Below, piece by piece: positions 6,019-7,216 of a DNA stretch of 7,216 bases. The notes beneath the pieces were generated by a model that did not search any database, was not told the DNA's origin, and saw only the letters and a program-made list of their open reading frames with translations. The stretch covers positions 1 to 7,216 of the forward strand of contig CAIZKA010000052.1 of NCBI GenBank assembly GCA_903933395.1. Direction: 5' to 3'. Each line of letters starts with the position of its first letter. Position 1 is the stretch's first letter. A program made the translations under genes and the position numbers. Source of the DNA: an uncultured beta proteobacterium. Its GTDB lineage: Bacteria > Pseudomonadota > Gammaproteobacteria > Burkholderiales > Rhodocyclaceae.

Positions 6019-6606
6019 ATGGCAGACGCAAAAAAAGCAGAAGTGGAAGCTGCACCGCCAACGCCCAAGGCGAAAAGCAAGTGGATACTGATCATCATCA
6101 TCGGTATTGCCTGCCTGGCACTGGGCGGTGGCGGCGCCTTCTTTCTGGTGAAGAAGCAGGCGCCCGCAGCGGCCGAGGATGGCGCCGATGCCACCGCGCG
6201 TGAAGCGGTGAAAAAGAAGAAGGTCGATACCGCTGCGCCGCCGGTCTTCTACAAGTTCGACAAGCCCTTTACCGTCAAGCTGCAAACGGAGCAGCAGGAA
6301 GCCTATTTGCAAGCCGAGGTACAGTTGAAGCTGCCGGACGCGCAGGGCATGGAATTGATCAAGCAATACGAGCCGGAGTTGAAGCATCATATTACCCTGG
6401 CCATGATGGGCAAAAAGGCGTCAGTCATCGGCACGGCAGAAGGCATGCAAAAACTGGCCAATGAATTGCGCGATGTCGCCAACAGCGTCATTGCGCCAAC
6501 ATCGTCGCCGAAGGGCAAACCTGCCGCCGAAAAAGAGGCTGCCGCCACCCCCGAAGCCGATGCCCCGGTGCAATCCGTGCTATTCTCCAGCTTCATCATC
6601 CAGTGA
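6019..6606 (+). CDS. fliL: Flagellar basal-body-associated protein FliL
   Basis: FliL is a single-pass inner-membrane protein that surrounds the MotAB stator and supports torque, especially under load. The product has 195 residues. A short, charged cytoplasmic tail (1-21) precedes one transmembrane helix (about 22-44, WILIIIIGIACLALGGGG) and a periplasmic domain. That domain has YKFDKPFTVKL (78-88), AYLQAEVQLKL (95-105) and HHITLAMMGKKASVIGTAEG (123-142), which match the stomatin-like FliL fold. It ends VLFSSFIIQ, the family's typical C-terminus. Between the last helix and this end strand is an insertion of about 25 residues rich in Ala, Pro, Lys and Glu (about 159-183), making the protein somewhat longer than the usual 150-180. 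The start at 6019 has a clear GGAG ribosome site 7 bases upstream. fliM follows after 28 bases. Confidence 0.96.
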   Translation: MADAKKAEVEAAPPTPKAKSKWILIIIIGIACLALGGGGAFFLVKKQAPAAAEDGADATAREAVKKKKVDTAAPPVFYKFDKPFTVKLQTEQQEAYLQAEVQLKLPDAQGMELIKQYEPELKHHITLAMMGKKASVIGTAEGMQKLANELRDVANSVIAPTSSPKGKPAAEKEAAATPEADAPVQSVLFSSFIIQ

Positions 6607-6611
6607 TTCAA

Positions 6612-6627
6612 CGCCCTTTCCGGGGCG
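6612..6627 (+). promoter_or_regulatory. Hairpin covering the fliM ribosome-binding region
   Basis: CGCCC (6612-6616) and GGGCG (6623-6627) form a 5-bp GC-only stem with a 6-base loop in the 28-base fliL-fliM gap. The right arm includes the only purine-rich, Shine-Dalgarno-like stretch (GGGGCGAA) before the fliM ATG at 6635. It could dampen fliM translation or be chance in GC-rich DNA. There is no T-tract, so it is not a terminator. Confidence 0.3.
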
Positions 6628-6634
6628 AACCCGC

Positions 6635-7216
6635 ATGGCCGAGGATTTTCTCTCCCAGGAAGAAGTCGACGCGCTGCTCAAGGGCGTCGCCGGCGAAACC
6701 GACGAGGCGGCGTCGGAAGTCAGTGATCCCGGAGGCGTCAAGGCCTACGACATAGGCCGGCAGGAGCGCATCGTTCGCGGGCGGATGCCGACGATGGAAC
6801 TCATCAATGAGCGCTTCGCCCGTTATCTGCGCATCGGCCTGTTCAATTTCATGCACAAGGGCGTCGAAGTTTCCGTCGGCCCGATCAAGGTTCAGAAATA
6901 CAGCGAGTTCATCCGCAACCTGGTGGTGCCCACCAATCTCAATCTGATTCAGGCCAAACCATTGCGCGGCACCGGCCTGATCGTGCTGGACCCGAACCTG
7001 GTGTTTCTGGTGGTCGACAACATGTTCGGCGGCGACGGTCGTTTCCATACCCGTGTCGAAGGCCGCGACTTCACAGCCACCGAGCAGCGCATCATCCAGG
7101 GCCTGCTCGGCGTTATCTTCGAGGAATACCAGAGGGCCTGGCAGCCCGTGTATCCGCTTACCTTCGAGTACGTGCGCTCGGAAATGAACACGCAGTTTGC
7201 CAACATCGCGACGCCG
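6635..7216 (+). CDS. fliM: Flagellar motor switch protein FliM, N-terminal part, 3'-truncated by window
   Basis: FliM forms the middle of the C-ring, binds phosphorylated CheY and, with FliG and FliN, sets the direction of rotation. The frame runs from the ATG at 6635 to the last base without a stop, giving 194 residues of an expected 330 or so. The N-terminus MAEDFLSQEEVDALLKG carries the conserved CheY-P-binding segment (LSQEEVDALL, 6-15). A short acidic linker (21-33) leads to the middle domain, beginning at YDIGRQERIVRGRMPTMELINERFAR. This contains GLIVLDPNLVFLVVDNMFGG and the GGDG motif (132-135) involved in FliG contact, then TATEQRIIQGLL. No frameshift or missing motif is seen. fliN and the rest of the operon would be expected to the right. 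Confidence 0.98.
   Translation, partial: MAEDFLSQEEVDALLKGVAGETDEAASEVSDPGGVKAYDIGRQERIVRGRMPTMELINERFARYLRIGLFNFMHKGVEVSVGPIKVQKYSEFIRNLVVPTNLNLIQAKPLRGTGLIVLDPNLVFLVVDNMFGGDGRFHTRVEGRDFTATEQRIIQGLLGVIFEEYQRAWQPVYPLTFEYVRSEMNTQFANIATP

Noticed and set aside
1..7216. CRISPR arrays, insertion sequences, tRNA or rRNA genes, attachment sites
   Set aside because: I looked for direct-repeat arrays, transposase motifs, terminal inverted repeats and tRNA-like cloverleaf sequence, and saw none.

Overview
This GC-rich window (roughly 60-70% G+C, estimated by eye) looks like the chromosome of a polar-flagellated betaproteobacterium, possibly of the Rhodocyclales/Sterolibacterium type. That placement is inferred from gene order, codon use and protein style; no search was possible. 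The right two thirds is a run of flagellar basal-body and export genes, all on the + strand: fliH, fliI, fliJ, fliK, fliL and the first 194 codons of fliM, which runs off the right edge.

Layout. Positions 1-618 hold the C-terminal end of a hybrid sensor histidine kinase (end of the ATPase domain plus one receiver domain), whose start lies left of the window. A 184-base gap follows, with a perfect 8-bp hairpin. Then comes a convergent minus-strand gene (803-1549) for an unrecognised secreted protein with a signal peptide, a coiled coil, a hydrophobic segment and a proline-rich tail. Its coding DNA is locally less GC-rich than the flagellar genes. About 460 bases without a confident gene separate it from fliH; this stretch must carry the divergent start signals and contains short leader-type ORFs. 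fliH and fliI overlap by ATGA, fliJ follows after 40 bases and fliK after 72. The fliJ-fliK gap contains a textbook sigma-54 (RpoN) promoter. fliL lies 131 bases after fliK and fliM 28 bases after fliL.

How they work together. FliH, FliI and FliJ form the cytosolic ATPase complex of the flagellar type III export apparatus. FliK is the exported hook-length ruler and specificity switch. FliL is the stator-associated membrane protein. FliM is the C-ring switch protein that binds CheY-P. The sigma-54 promoter before fliK suggests that fliK-fliL-fliM and downstream genes can be transcribed separately from fliHIJ. This resembles the RpoN-controlled flagellar hierarchies of polar flagellates.

Nothing here is clearly a new system. 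The points most worth a second look are the fliK sigma-54 promoter, the unidentified secreted coiled-coil protein next to fliH, the absence of fliG (and fliE/fliF) from its usual place before fliH, and the unusual fliH leader.
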